A stretch of 64,000 nucleotides of DNA from Parabacteroides hominis (GCF_014287585.1 NZ_JACOOJ010000007.1:62001-126000); one strand, 5' to 3'. Shown: positions 18,993 to 29,008, counted from the first letter of the stretch. Notes: generated from the letters alone by a model not told the origin. Numbers and translations are program-made.

Positions 18993-19994
18993 TTATTTCC
19001 CCGGCAACCAGTCGAATACCGTGCGATATACATGGTCGCGCGAGTCCTTTTCAGAGAGTATCAGGTCATGAATCCCGTTCTGAATCGTGTCGCGCGTAAC
19101 ATAATTGCCCAGTTTCTGTCCATATTTTTGAATATCGTGCACGTCCAGCACGATGTCGGAAGACAGATATTCGTTATTCCATTCCTTTGTCTCCGGGAAC
19201 GACTTGTTTGACGACATCACCAGTACCGGACAGTCCAAGTCGATCCCTTTCTGCACCGTTTTCTGCGCCTCCTGTATGGCGTTTATCCATCCGGCTTTTT
19301 TCGGATGGCCGTTAATCATCTTCCAGTCCGTATTATATTCCCATTCCCCTTTGAACTGTTTGAGCAGGCTGTGGGCGTACGAAGCATCCCCGTATCCCTG
19401 TACGGTCAGGTTCGGGAATAGCTTTCCGATAAAGGAAACTACAGGGATCACGATCTTTTCCATCATCCATCCGAAATTCCAGTCCAGAAAAGGGCTGTTC
19501 AATATCAATCCGTCGACGGGAAGTTTACCTTTTTTGCTGTTCAGATAATATGGCGTGATCAATCCACCCGTAGAATGTGCCATCAGCAATATTTTGTCAT
19601 TCCCTTCTTCCCTGATAATAGCCAGGGCCGTATCGAGATCAGCGAAATACTCCTTCAGGCTTTTGCAGAAGAAAGGATTCTGGTTCGGCAGGATCGAGCG
19701 TCCGTACTTGCGGAGATCCATAGCATAAAAGTTATAACCGTGGGCATTCACGCTGTCGCCCAATTGCTTCTGGAAGAAATAGTCGTTGTAGCCATGTATA
19801 TACAGGATTGCCTGTTTAGTCTCCGGCAATTGCGGTTTCTTGACAAGCGTGCAGACAACTTTTCCCTCGTAATCATCCGGCATCTGGATGGTCCGGCGCA
19901 GATAACCGTCGCCCAGCACGTCCGGAACGTATTGAGCATAAAGTACAAATACGAAGAGCAGTGATAAGATTGTAAAATATAGTTTCCGTGCCAT
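18993..19994 (-). CDS. Secreted alpha/beta hydrolase (serine hydrolase)
   Basis: 333 residues with an N-terminal signal/anchor (about 3-20). The alpha/beta hydrolase signature is clear: oxyanion segment YIHGYNDY (from residue 65), nucleophile elbow AHSTGG (Ser141), and a probable catalytic His in NGIHDL near the C-terminus. It resembles the S33-type lysophospholipase/serine aminopeptidase group; the substrate is unknown. It is divergent from the histidine kinase gene, with a shared upstream region of 168 bases. Confidence 0.86.
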   Translation of the reverse strand: MARKLYFTILSLLFVFVLYAQYVPDVLGDGYLRRTIQMPDDYEGKVVCTLVKKPQLPETKQAILYIHGYNDYFFQKQLGDSVNAHGYNFYAMDLRKYGRSILPNQNPFFCKSLKEYFADLDTALAIIREEGNDKILLMAHSTGGLITPYYLNSKKGKLPVDGLILNSPFLDWNFGWMMEKIVIPVVSFIGKLFPNLTVQGYGDASYAHSLLKQFKGEWEYNTDWKMINGHPKKAGWINAIQEAQKTVQKGIDLDCPVLVMSSNKSFPETKEWNNEYLSSDIVLDVHDIQKYGQKLGNYVTRDTIQNGIHDLILSEKDSRDHVYRTVFDWLPGK

Positions 19995-20162
19995 ATCCGT
20001 TTTTATTTCTTTACTATAACGCGTTCATTCTGAAGTTTGTTGCAGATTAAGACTACAAAAATACAATCTTCTTTATATATCTTGGGTTATCTGTTGTAAC
20101 TTTTGTTTCTTATGATTAACTTGCAGGGCAAAACACAGAAGAGTTGATACTCGGAGTATAGA

Positions 20163-22127
20163 ATGAAAAATACGCTACTTTTTATATGTTTTATCCTTAC
20201 ACAGATCTCTGTTGTAAGCAAGGCCGTTGCAAATGACCTTGATGATTTGCGACAAGAACTTAAAAACTTGCCGGATAGTAGTAAGTTGATAAGGCTTAAC
20301 GAATTACTTTATCAAAACAATCGAAACATAGTGTTTAAGACATATGCGGATATGCTTTTGGAAGAGGCCCAGAAGCAAAAGAACGACCACTACAAAGGGA
20401 ACGCCTTATTGTCGATCATGCGTTATTACTATTCCAGAAATCCGGACAGCCTTCGGTTCTACCTGAAACAAGCCGAACCTATTTATCTTGCCACTAACCG
20501 GATCGTAGATTTATGCCGTGTGAAAGGCTGGAACATTTATACCTTGGTAAATGCCGGAACCCATGACCAGGTGATTAAAGAAGTAGAGAGTTTGAAAGAA
20601 TTGGCTACGCGTTTTAATTATCAGGAAGGTATCGACATGGCAAACCAAGCCTTGGCCAACTTTTATTTCAATATCGGTTTAAAAGAAGAAGGTGTCAGTT
20701 TATGCCGTGAAATCCTGCAGGGAATGGAAGAGCGAGGAGTTTCTCGCATTCGCCGGTATTATCTTTTGCGGCTGTTATTGAATCAAGAATCGAAGCAGGA
20801 ATACCTGTTCAAGCTGGATACCTGCATCAAGAATTGTGAAAAAGAAGGAATCACCCAGTTGGATACAGAACACTCATTGCCTGTTCTGAAACAAAGTTAT
20901 CATCTTTATTCCGCCCAGTATTATATCAATCAGAAAGACCCTGCGCTTACTTATTTTCATTTGCAAAAATTGGATGAGTTGGAGCAACAATATAATATGA
21001 ATACGGAAAGGCTTATGAAATCATTCCTTTGGATGCATTATTATAACCTGGTCGGAAAGTATGATAAGGCATTGGCGATTATAGATTGGTTGAAACAGAC
21101 CCTTTCGGATAATAAACGCTTTAACGATTGGATCAAGGTGGAAGACATCAGAGCCGATATCTACTATAAAATGGGGAAAGGAATGGAATCGGCCAAAGCC
21201 TACAGGGATTCGAAAGTCGTGCATGATTCGGTCATCCAGGCCCAATATTATGAAGACCTGGCCAAATTAAGGACACAACGGGAAGTCGACAAGTTGGAAT
21301 TGCAAAGTAAGGAACTGGAGCTGGAGGCCGAAAAGTCACGTGCCAGATCCTGGGTGTTCGGTGGCGGCGCCATTGTCTTGCTCCTGCTCTGCGGCGTGTT
21401 GGGTTTCCTGGCTTACTCCCGCCACCGCTATGGAGCCCGTTTGAAAATAGCAAAAGAAAAGGCGGAAGAGGCGGACCATTTGAAGTCAGCCTTCCTTGCC
21501 AACATGAACCATGAGATACGTACGCCCTTAAATGCAATAGTCGGGTTTTCGCAAGTGATAGCCGAAGAAAGCGACATAGAGACGCGCCGGGAGTTCGCCA
21601 AGATCATCCAAAACAACAACGAACTGCTGCAACGCCTGATAGAAGACGTGTTGGATATCTCGAAAATAGAGTCGAATACACTTACATTTGTATTTACGGA
21701 CCAGGATTTGCAGGCATTGATGAAAGATATCCATAGCGTTATATCTTTGCGGATGCCGGAGAACGTAGAATTGCTCTTGGACGATTGTCCCCGTTTTACA
21801 TTTCATACGGACCGGAACCGGCTGACGCAAGTCCTTACGAATTTACTGACCAACGCCATCAAGCACACCCACGAAGGCTATATCCGTTTCGGTTACAAGG
21901 TGGCGGCAGACGAGATCTGTTTTTATGTAACGGATACGGGTGAAGGAATACCCGAAGACCAGTTGGAACGCGTGTTCGACCGTTTTGTCAAGCTGACGGA
22001 ATGGACAACCGGTGTCGGTTTGGGGCTTGCTATCTCCAAAGCCCTGGTGACAAAGCTCGGCGGTCGCATGGAAGTTCGCTCCAAACAGGGAGAAGGTTCT
22101 ACTTTTAGTGTTATTTTTCCTGTGTGA
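20163..22127 (+). CDS. TPR-containing sensor histidine kinase
   Basis: 654 residues: signal peptide (about 1-23), a periplasmic helical repeat region of TPR type (about 30-370), a coiled segment, one membrane span (about 397-418), then a HisKA domain with phospho-acceptor His450 (NMNHEIRTPLNAIVGFSQV) and a HATPase domain (N box NLLTNAIKH; DTGEGIP; GVGLGLAIS). It ends at the ATPase domain with no receiver, and no response regulator gene is nearby, so it is an orphan kinase. The stop is 26 bases before the phosphatase gene, suggesting co-transcription. Confidence 0.92.
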   Translation: MKNTLLFICFILTQISVVSKAVANDLDDLRQELKNLPDSSKLIRLNELLYQNNRNIVFKTYADMLLEEAQKQKNDHYKGNALLSIMRYYYSRNPDSLRFYLKQAEPIYLATNRIVDLCRVKGWNIYTLVNAGTHDQVIKEVESLKELATRFNYQEGIDMANQALANFYFNIGLKEEGVSLCREILQGMEERGVSRIRRYYLLRLLLNQESKQEYLFKLDTCIKNCEKEGITQLDTEHSLPVLKQSYHLYSAQYYINQKDPALTYFHLQKLDELEQQYNMNTERLMKSFLWMHYYNLVGKYDKALAIIDWLKQTLSDNKRFNDWIKVEDIRADIYYKMGKGMESAKAYRDSKVVHDSVIQAQYYEDLAKLRTQREVDKLELQSKELELEAEKSRARSWVFGGGAIVLLLLCGVLGFLAYSRHRYGARLKIAKEKAEEADHLKSAFLANMNHEIRTPLNAIVGFSQVIAEESDIETRREFAKIIQNNNELLQRLIEDVLDISKIESNTLTFVFTDQDLQALMKDIHSVISLRMPENVELLLDDCPRFTFHTDRNRLTQVLTNLLTNAIKHTHEGYIRFGYKVAADEICFYVTDTGEGIPEDQLERVFDRFVKLTEWTTGVGLGLAISKALVTKLGGRMEVRSKQGEGSTFSVIFPV

Positions 22128-22153
22128 TATTCATTCTTTTATATATAATCATC

Positions 22154-23374
22154 ATGAAAACATTGTGTTACTTTTTCTTATTTTGTTTTTGCTGCATCCA
22201 TTTGGCGGCAAAGAACCGGAAAGCGGTATTTGTCATCGTGGATGGAGTGCCTGCAGACCAGATCGAGCGTTTACATACTCCGGCTATCTTCGATATCGCT
22301 TCGAAAGGAGCTTACGGCCGGGCATACACGGGAGGCGAGATAGGCGGTTATTCCCAGACTCCGACCATCTCCGCCATCGGATATACCAACCTGCTGACCG
22401 CGACTTGGTTTAACAAGCATAATGTGGGAGGCAATTCGAACCTGAAACCGAACTACAATTACTGGACGCTGTTCCGCATAGCCAAAGAACAGCCGCAACC
22501 CTGTAAAACAGCTATCTATTCAAGCTGGACGGACAACCGTACGGTATTGTTAGGAGAGGGAAAAGAGGAAACGAACCGCCTGAAGATCGATATCGTAAAA
22601 GACGGTTATGACCTTGACACCATTCGTTTCCCTCATAAAGAGAAAGATTTGCATGTCTTCGATTATGACGAGAAGGTGTCGCTCGAAGCATCCAAAAGCA
22701 TCCGTGAAGACGCTCCCGATTTGAGTTGGGTGTATCTGTGGTACACGGACGACGCCGGGCATCTGGCCGGTAATGGCGCTTACTTCGACGAATATGTAAG
22801 AAAGGCGGATGAGCAGGTTGCCCGTATATGGGAAGCCGTAAAATACAGGGAAGCCAATTTCGACGAAGAATGGATGGTGGTGGTAACTACAGATCACGGT
22901 CGTACGGAAAGCGGATACGGGCATGGCGGGCAATCCCTGCGCGAGCGGACTACCTGGATTTCTACAAACCTTCCGGTGAACGATTATTTTAAAAGCGGAC
23001 GGCTTGCCATTACGGATATCGCCCCTTCTGTTTGCCGCTTTATGGGATTGCAGGTCCCTCAGGACGTTTTGTGGGAACAAGATGGAATGCCTTTTATCGG
23101 GGATGTCGATATTTGCGGATTACAAACTTCCCCCTACGACCAATCGGTCGAGCTATCCTGGGATTGCCTTTCTGAAAAGGCAGAAGTGGCGATTTATGCC
23201 GCGTGCGACAACAAGTTTAAGGCCGGTCAGCCGGACGAATGGATAAAGGTGGCCGCCGTGCCAGCCGCTACCCGGAAGTATCGGGTCGATTTGACATCCC
23301 TTCCTGAATCGGATTTTTATAAATTCGTATTGGTCACTCCCAATAACCATTTAAACCGTTGGCTGAAACGATAG
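22154..23374 (+). CDS. Secreted alkaline phosphatase superfamily enzyme
   Basis: 406 residues from the ATG at 22154 (an earlier in-frame ATG at 22124 overlaps the kinase). A signal peptide covers about 1-19. Metal and catalytic motifs of the alkaline phosphatase/nucleotide pyrophosphatase superfamily are present: FVIVDGVP (metal Asp), a Thr/Ser nucleophile region QTPTISAIGYTNLLT, YTDDAGH, and TTDHGRTESGYGHGG. The C-terminal ~90 residues are an extra beta domain. The substrate could be nucleotide, phospholipid or sugar phosphate. The gene probably shares a transcript with the histidine kinase. Confidence 0.85.
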   Translation: MKTLCYFFLFCFCCIHLAAKNRKAVFVIVDGVPADQIERLHTPAIFDIASKGAYGRAYTGGEIGGYSQTPTISAIGYTNLLTATWFNKHNVGGNSNLKPNYNYWTLFRIAKEQPQPCKTAIYSSWTDNRTVLLGEGKEETNRLKIDIVKDGYDLDTIRFPHKEKDLHVFDYDEKVSLEASKSIREDAPDLSWVYLWYTDDAGHLAGNGAYFDEYVRKADEQVARIWEAVKYREANFDEEWMVVVTTDHGRTESGYGHGGQSLRERTTWISTNLPVNDYFKSGRLAITDIAPSVCRFMGLQVPQDVLWEQDGMPFIGDVDICGLQTSPYDQSVELSWDCLSEKAEVAIYAACDNKFKAGQPDEWIKVAAVPAATRKYRVDLTSLPESDFYKFVLVTPNNHLNRWLKR

Positions 23375-23454
23375 TTAATAAGGTGGCAAACCGTTTCCGC
23401 CAAATCTTGGAATAAGTGCATTTGTTGTTAACAAGCGAAATTAATCCGTTGGAA

Positions 23455-23487
23455 TTTGGGTTATCTCGTTAGGAGAAGCTATTTTTG
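23455..23487 (+). promoter_or_regulatory. Promoter of the ECF sigma factor gene
   Basis: TTTG (23455-23458), 21 bases, TATTTTTG (23480-23487). It predicts a start near 23494, nine bases before the ATG. Confidence 0.7.
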
Positions 23488-23502
23488 CATAATTAATAAC
23501 AC

Positions 23503-24102
23503 ATGCACTTGCACTTGGAGAATCGGAGAGACATAATAAATCCTTTTGACATTAACTCGGAAATGAATTTCGGCGTCTTTTACAATGCCTACTACCAGCG
23601 TTTTGTAAGATATGCTTTCTATTATGTAAATGATTTGCCGACTGCCGAAGACATGACACATGATGCCTTGTTGTACTATTGGGAAAATAGACAGAAGTTG
23701 CCTGCCGATACGGACGTCTTAGGATATATACTACAGTCCGTCAAGAACAAATGCCTGAATTACCTGAAGCATATCCAAGTGGAAATCGAATACAGCAAGA
23801 ACCGTACGGAACTGCATGACTGGGAAATCACAACCCGTATCCAGACATTGGAAGACGAAAGCTACGGCACGATCTTTTCCAAAGATATAATGAAAATCGT
23901 CATGGAGTCTTTGTCCGAATTGCCGGAGCAGACTCGCCAGATATTCGTGTTGAACCGCCTGGACTATAAATCAAGGAAAGAAATTGCAGCGATCTTAGGC
24001 GTTTCCCAACAAAAGGTGGACTACCATATCAATAAAGCCAACGACCATCTTCTCCTGAAACTGAAAGATTACATTCCCCTCGTATTGTTATTCCTGAATT
24101 AA
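23503..24102 (+). CDS. ECF-type RNA polymerase sigma-70 factor
   Basis: 199 residues. Region 2 (YYQRFVRYAFYYV, PTAEDMTHDALLYYWENR) and region 4 (LPEQTRQIFVLNRLDYKSRK, then IAAILGVSQQKVDYH) are clear, as is the long Bacteroidetes-type linker. Together with the adjacent FecR anti-sigma and SusC with an N-terminal STN domain, this is a trans-envelope signalling set that induces an outer membrane transport operon when ligand binds SusC. A Met 20 residues in is an alternative start. A palindrome array starts nine bases after the stop. Confidence 0.92.
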   Translation: MHLHLENRRDIINPFDINSEMNFGVFYNAYYQRFVRYAFYYVNDLPTAEDMTHDALLYYWENRQKLPADTDVLGYILQSVKNKCLNYLKHIQVEIEYSKNRTELHDWEITTRIQTLEDESYGTIFSKDIMKIVMESLSELPEQTRQIFVLNRLDYKSRKEIAAILGVSQQKVDYHINKANDHLLLKLKDYIPLVLLFLN

Positions 24103-24110
24103 GCATATGT

Positions 24111-24240
24111 TTTGTTTTTCTCATAGCTATGGGAACTTTTTCCCATGCCTGTGAGAAACTTTTCCTAACGTGATGAGAATAAATTCTCATGCCGGTGAGA
24201 ATTTATTCTCACAGTGTCTGGAATTGATGAGAAAAACAAA
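24111..24240. repeat. Palindrome array: four units at 22-base spacing within a 14-base inverted repeat
   Basis: Outer arms TTTGTTTTTCTCAT (24111-24124) and ATGAGAAAAACAAA (24227-24240) are exact complements. Inside, 18-base palindromes start at 24129, 24151, 24173 and 24195, exactly 22 bases apart: ATGGGAA..TTCCCAT, a degenerate GTGAGAAA..TTTCCTAA, ATGAGAAT..ATTCTCAT, and GTGAGAAT..ATTCTCAC. Four-base linkers (GCCT, CGTG, GCCG) separate them. It lies between the sigma and fecR genes. The remaining gap to 24364 contains only TTGCGTTACGCAA (24279-24291). Confidence 0.85.
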
Positions 24241-24364
24241 CGAATAGTTCGTAGTGTGGGGTTGCCGACAAAAAATACTTGCGTTACGCAAAAAAAGTCC
24301 GGTTACGGTTGGGATTTTTCATAGCTGAGTTGCTCTACCTATAGAAACAGGAAAAAGAAGAACA

Positions 24365-25315
24365 ATGCTAATAGATCGACATATACTTGTCCGTTACTTT
24401 CTGAAGCAGGCTTCGGAAGAAGAAAAGGAGGCAATACGGCAATGGATTGAAAGTAGCGAAGACAACCGTCAACGCTTTATCCGCGAACGGATTCGCTTCG
24501 ATGCTTCAATCCTCGTAGACGAAGCTGCGGTTAAGCCTGCCGCAAAGACTGCTTCCGGCAAACGTTTCCATCTGCATCCTGTATGGGAATGGTCCTTGAA
24601 AGTGGCCGCTTCGGTTTTGATTTTGCTGGGCAGTTTTTATTTGTATGATGGCTACCGGGCAGATCAGTTGGCGCAGACTTTCCAGTGTGTATATGTCCCG
24701 GCGGGCAACCGTACTAATATCCAGCTTCCGGACGGCACAAATGTCTGGCTGAATGCCAACACATCTCTCCGCTACCCGATGGCGTTTTCAAAGACGAGCC
24801 GCGAAATTCAATTGGATGGCGAAGGTTATTTTGAAGTGGCGAAAGATAAAAAGCCTTTTATTGTCAAAACGAGCAAATATGACGTGGAGGTGCTGGGGAC
24901 TACTTTCAATGTAGAGAGCTATAAAGACAAATCGGATTTTCGCACAATGCTCTATGAAGGTAAGGTCAAACTCTACAATACGAAGAACCCGGAAGCCGTT
25001 TACCTCTCTCCGGGCCAAACGGCAGAGTTGATAGGTGAGGCGTTGCAGGTCGTACCGACAACAGACCCCAACAGCTATCGCTGGAAAGACGGTTTGATCT
25101 ATATCGAAGATAAGTCTTTTAATGCGATCATGGAACTGTTTGAAAAGTTCTATGACGTGCAGATCGTAGTCAACAACCAAGCTGTAAAGGATCTGTGTTA
25201 TCGCGGGAAGCTACGGATATCCGATGGCGTAGACCATGCCTTACGCGTTTTGCAAAACGACTTCCCTTTCAAGTACAAGCGGGATGAAGAGAGAAACATC
25301 ATATATATTAACTAA
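24365..25315 (+). CDS. FecR-family anti-sigma factor
   Basis: 316 residues: a cytoplasmic anti-sigma helix region (1-70, LVRYFLKQASEEEKEAIRQW), one membrane span (about 75-94), a periplasmic FecR domain (VPAGNRTNIQLPDGTNVWLN; GEGYFEVAKD; VLGTTFNVESY) and a C-terminal domain of the DUF4974/STN-like type (FNAIMELFEKFYDVQIVV). It holds the ECF sigma inactive until SusC signals across the periplasm. It is separated from the sigma gene by the palindrome array, an unusual interruption of the usual close pair. Confidence 0.93.
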   Translation: MLIDRHILVRYFLKQASEEEKEAIRQWIESSEDNRQRFIRERIRFDASILVDEAAVKPAAKTASGKRFHLHPVWEWSLKVAASVLILLGSFYLYDGYRADQLAQTFQCVYVPAGNRTNIQLPDGTNVWLNANTSLRYPMAFSKTSREIQLDGEGYFEVAKDKKPFIVKTSKYDVEVLGTTFNVESYKDKSDFRTMLYEGKVKLYNTKNPEAVYLSPGQTAELIGEALQVVPTTDPNSYRWKDGLIYIEDKSFNAIMELFEKFYDVQIVVNNQAVKDLCYRGKLRISDGVDHALRVLQNDFPFKYKRDEERNIIYIN

Positions 25316-25345
25316 TAAAATCAGTTAGCCTATGAGGAAGGACAC

Positions 25346-25429
25346 ATGAGAAACACACAAAAAAGAACCGGCAGTTGCTCCAACAACCACCGGCTCTCCA
25401 GTACATTTTTAATATACTTATTAATTTAA
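25346..25429 (+). CDS. Candidate 27-residue leader peptide ahead of susC, containing a hairpin
   Basis: ATG at 25346 opens a 27-codon ORF ending at TAA 25427-25429, 16 bases before the SusC ATG. It begins MRNTQKRTGSCSNNHRLSS. A 5-codon ORF (25332-25349) overlaps its start. The coding segment forms a hairpin (GAACCGGCAGTTG with CAACCACCGGCTC, about 25365-25396). This may be an attenuator or simply a weak terminator with an accidental ORF; translation is not proven. Confidence 0.35.
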   Translation: MRNTQKRTGSCSNNHRLSSTFLIYLLI

Positions 25430-25445
25430 AATCAATCACAAAGGT

Positions 25446-28400
25446 ATGAAAAATTATTTTTTACCTGAGTCTTTTAAAGAAAAAGATTCGGGGTGGAACC
25501 AAATACGTAGAGTTATGAAGTTAACAACCTGTTCTTTACTATTATGTTCATGTTTCGCGTTTGCTGGTCAGGCAAATTCTCAAAATGCGAAAGTTAGTTT
25601 GAATAAAAATCGGGTTCAACTGGGAGAAGTCCTGGATGAGATTGAAAAGCAGACGGATTATTTGTTTGTCTCAAATCGCGATGTAGATTTGAAGCAGAAA
25701 GTATCTGTACGTGCAAAAAAACAGTCAGTCCAGGACGTATTAAGCACAGTGTTGAAAAATACAGGCTTGACATTTACAGTAGAAGGGGTGAACATTGTAC
25801 TTACGCGAAAAGAAAACGATGCAATTCCTGAACTTCAGCAACAAGGGAAAAAAATATCAGGAAAGGTGGTGGATCGGAATGGCGAACCGATCATCGGTGT
25901 GAATGTCGTTGAAAAAGGAACAACCAATGGCATAATAACAGATTTATATGGCAACTTCTCCTTAGAAGTGAATCCTGATGCAACACTGGTTTTTTCTTAT
26001 ATAGGTTATAGGTCCCAAGAAATCAAAGTCGAAAATAGCCTTTCGTATAATGTTATATTAAAAGAAGACGCAGAGGCTTTGGAAGAAGTGGTAGTGATTG
26101 GATATGGAACACAGAAAAAAGTGAATTTAACGGGTGCAGTTGAGCATATTTCTGCGAAAGAATTAGAAAGTCGTCCGATAGCAAATGTTTCGCAAGCAAT
26201 ACAAGGAAAAATGCCAAATGTGAATATAACATTCAATAGTGGAGAACCAGGGGGAGGAGGATCAATTAATGTGCGTGGATTAACATCCATAAATGGTGGA
26301 GGACCTTTAGTGTTGATTGATGGGATACCTGGGGATTTAAATCGTATTAATCCCAATGATATCGAGTCTATTTCCGTATTAAAAGATGCTGCTGCATCTG
26401 CTATTTACGGTGCTCGTGGTGCTTTTGGTGTTGTTATGATAACAACTAAAAATGCTAAAGAAGGAAAAACCAAAATAACTTATAGTGGATATTTAGCATC
26501 TTCTAGTCCAATATCTAATACAGATTTTATGACAAATGGCTATGAATCTGTTATGTTAAATGATGAGGCAATGCGCCGTTCCACCGGAAATACGTATACT
26601 CGCTATACGGAGGAGGATTATGCAGAGCTAAAGGCTCGTCAGTTTGATAAGATGGAGGATCCTTCACGACCTTGGGTAGTTGTGAAGAATGTAAACGGGA
26701 AAGATATTTATAATTATTATGGAAATTATGATTGGTGGAATACTTTTTTTACTGATCATCAATTATCCCATTCACATAGTATAAACGTGACAGGAGGAAG
26801 TGAAAAGTTGAATTATATGCTTTCAGGAAGGTTTTATAGTAAAGATGGTATCCTGAAAATTAATAAGGATAATTTCAAGTCATATTCTTTTCGTAGTAAA
26901 GTTAGTGCTCAGATTTTTCCTTTTTTAAAGATTACAAATAATACGCAATATTTCGATAGTAATTATTTATATTATGGTATGGAAGGAGGGGCTAATACTA
27001 GTTTTATAAATCTGAGACATCATGCTATTCCTGCATATGCCCCGCTTAACCCAGATGGAACTTCTACTTATACAACCTCAAAAAACGGTTATTCTATAGG
27101 TAATGGTGTTACAGCATTACTGGCAGATCCTTATAATAAGGGTGTTAGAGGATTGCACGAACTGACGACTACAACAGGCTTGACTTTTGAGCCGATTAAA
27201 AATCTTTTATTCAATGCTAATTATACATATTCTTTTTATATGAATGATAATTGGTATCGTTCAACAGTAGTTCAATATTCTATTCAACCAGGTGTGTTAC
27301 AGGATGTCCCGAATTATAATAAGGATGAATACAAAAAAATGACATCGTTTAATCCGAAACAGATAATGGATATATACGTGAGCTACTCTAATACTTTAGG
27401 TAAACATGATTTTTCTATAATGGGTGGTATAAATTACGAAAACCAAAAGTATAGGAATTTGTCAGCTAGTCGTAAAAATTTATTGTCTAAGGATTTGAAT
27501 GATTTAAATTTGGGGACTGGAGACATGACGGTTGGTGGAGGAGCCAGCCAATATGTATTATTTGGTACTTTCTTTCGTGTGAATTATAGTTATGCTGACC
27601 GTTATTTGTTGGAAGTAAACGGTCGTTATGATGGTACTTCACGATATGAAAAGGGGAGTCGTTTTGGCTTTTTCCCCTCTTTTTCTGGAGCATGGAGAAT
27701 TAGTGAAGAACAATTCTTTCAGCCCGCAAAAAAAATAGTTGATAATCTAAAAATACGTGCTTCTTATGGTCAGCTTGGGAATCAATTGAATTCTAATAGT
27801 TATCCTTATATATCCACGATGGGTATGAGTTTGAGTAATTGGATAATGAACTCAGAGAAAACTCAAACAGTTAGTGCGCCTGCTCCTATTCCTGGAAATT
27901 TGACTTGGGAAAAAGTCATAACTAAAAATATTGGAGTCGATTTTAGCTTATTGAATAGTCGTTTATCATTTACAGGGGATGCCTATATTCGTGATACGAA
28001 AGATATGCTGATAAATGGAGAACTACTTCCTGCAGTGTTTGGGGCAAATTCTCCTAAGCAAAATGCAGGTGAATTAAGAACAAAAGGATATGAAATATCT
28101 ATTTCTTGGAAAGACCAATTCAAGTTGGCAGGTAAACCTTTTATTTATAATGTTGCTTTTATGCTCGGTGATTATAAATCAAAGATTACAAAATTTAATA
28201 ATCCAACAAATTTGCTTTCTACCTATTATGTAGGACAGGAATATGGAGAAATATGGGGATATAAAACAGATGGTCTTTTCCGTTCGGATGAAGAAGCTGC
28301 TGCTTATGATATAGATCAGAGGCTTATGGGTGCATATATTTATAATGGACAGGGTGATTGGCGAGGATTCCGTGGTGGAGACCTTAAATTCGTAGATATG

Positions 28401-28997
28401 AATGGTGATAAAGTAATCAATAAAGGTAAAAATACATTGGATGATCATGGCGATTTGGTGAAAATAGGAAATTCGCAACCTCGTTATAATTATGGTATGA
28501 ATTTGGATCTAAATTGGAATAATATTGATTTATCATTATTTTTCCAAGGAATAGGAAAACGTGATTGGTATCCTGGGAGTAATTCTGGTAAATTTTGGGG
28601 GCCATTATCAAGACCTTACAATAATTTTATACCTGAAAATTTCAGTAGCTTAGTTTGGACGGAAGACAATAAAGATGCTTATTTCCCTGTGTTAAGGACT
28701 TATATTGCAGCAGATGGAGCGGGCTGTTTGAATAGTAATGCTAAAAATGACAGATACTTGCAGAATATAGGATATTTGCGGTTGAAAAATTTGATGATTG
28801 GATATACATTACCAGAGCAATGGACGAAAAAGATAGGAGTACAGCATTGTCGCTTTTATATTAGTGGTGAGAATCTATTTACTTGGTCTCCTTTAGTAAC
28901 TGATTATATTGATCCGGAAGAAGCTATTGCTAATGAAGATGGTGACTTATATCCTTTGTCAAAAACTATTTCTGTAGGATTAGACATAACTTTTTAA
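25446..28997 (+). CDS. SusC/RagA-family TonB-dependent outer membrane transporter with STN domain
   Basis: 1183 residues. After a long signal region (cleavage near residue 45) come an STN signalling domain (about 50-118), a carboxypeptidase-regulatory-like domain (about 136-211; GKVVDRNGEPIIGVNV), the SusC signature EEVVVIGYGTQKKVNLTGAV, the plug (IRGLTS-like VRGLTSINGG, VLKDAAASAIYGARGAFGV) and a 22-strand barrel to the C-terminal Phe. The STN domain marks it as the receptor for the upstream FecR/ECF sigma pair. Ligand unknown. From about 26100 on the DNA is visibly more AT-rich than the flanking genes, suggesting different ancestry. Confidence 0.95.
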   Translation: MKNYFLPESFKEKDSGWNQIRRVMKLTTCSLLLCSCFAFAGQANSQNAKVSLNKNRVQLGEVLDEIEKQTDYLFVSNRDVDLKQKVSVRAKKQSVQDVLSTVLKNTGLTFTVEGVNIVLTRKENDAIPELQQQGKKISGKVVDRNGEPIIGVNVVEKGTTNGIITDLYGNFSLEVNPDATLVFSYIGYRSQEIKVENSLSYNVILKEDAEALEEVVVIGYGTQKKVNLTGAVEHISAKELESRPIANVSQAIQGKMPNVNITFNSGEPGGGGSINVRGLTSINGGGPLVLIDGIPGDLNRINPNDIESISVLKDAAASAIYGARGAFGVVMITTKNAKEGKTKITYSGYLASSSPISNTDFMTNGYESVMLNDEAMRRSTGNTYTRYTEEDYAELKARQFDKMEDPSRPWVVVKNVNGKDIYNYYGNYDWWNTFFTDHQLSHSHSINVTGGSEKLNYMLSGRFYSKDGILKINKDNFKSYSFRSKVSAQIFPFLKITNNTQYFDSNYLYYGMEGGANTSFINLRHHAIPAYAPLNPDGTSTYTTSKNGYSIGNGVTALLADPYNKGVRGLHELTTTTGLTFEPIKNLLFNANYTYSFYMNDNWYRSTVVQYSIQPGVLQDVPNYNKDEYKKMTSFNPKQIMDIYVSYSNTLGKHDFSIMGGINYENQKYRNLSASRKNLLSKDLNDLNLGTGDMTVGGGASQYVLFGTFFRVNYSYADRYLLEVNGRYDGTSRYEKGSRFGFFPSFSGAWRISEEQFFQPAKKIVDNLKIRASYGQLGNQLNSNSYPYISTMGMSLSNWIMNSEKTQTVSAPAPIPGNLTWEKVITKNIGVDFSLLNSRLSFTGDAYIRDTKDMLINGELLPAVFGANSPKQNAGELRTKGYEISISWKDQFKLAGKPFIYNVAFMLGDYKSKITKFNNPTNLLSTYYVGQEYGEIWGYKTDGLFRSDEEAAAYDIDQRLMGAYIYNGQGDWRGFRGGDLKFVDMNGDKVINKGKNTLDDHGDLVKIGNSQPRYNYGMNLDLNWNNIDLSLFFQGIGKRDWYPGSNSGKFWGPLSRPYNNFIPENFSSLVWTEDNKDAYFPVLRTYIAADGAGCLNSNAKNDRYLQNIGYLRLKNLMIGYTLPEQWTKKIGVQHCRFYISGENLFTWSPLVTDYIDPEEAIANEDGDLYPLSKTISVGLDITF

Positions 28998-29008
28998 AAC
29001 TTGGAAAA

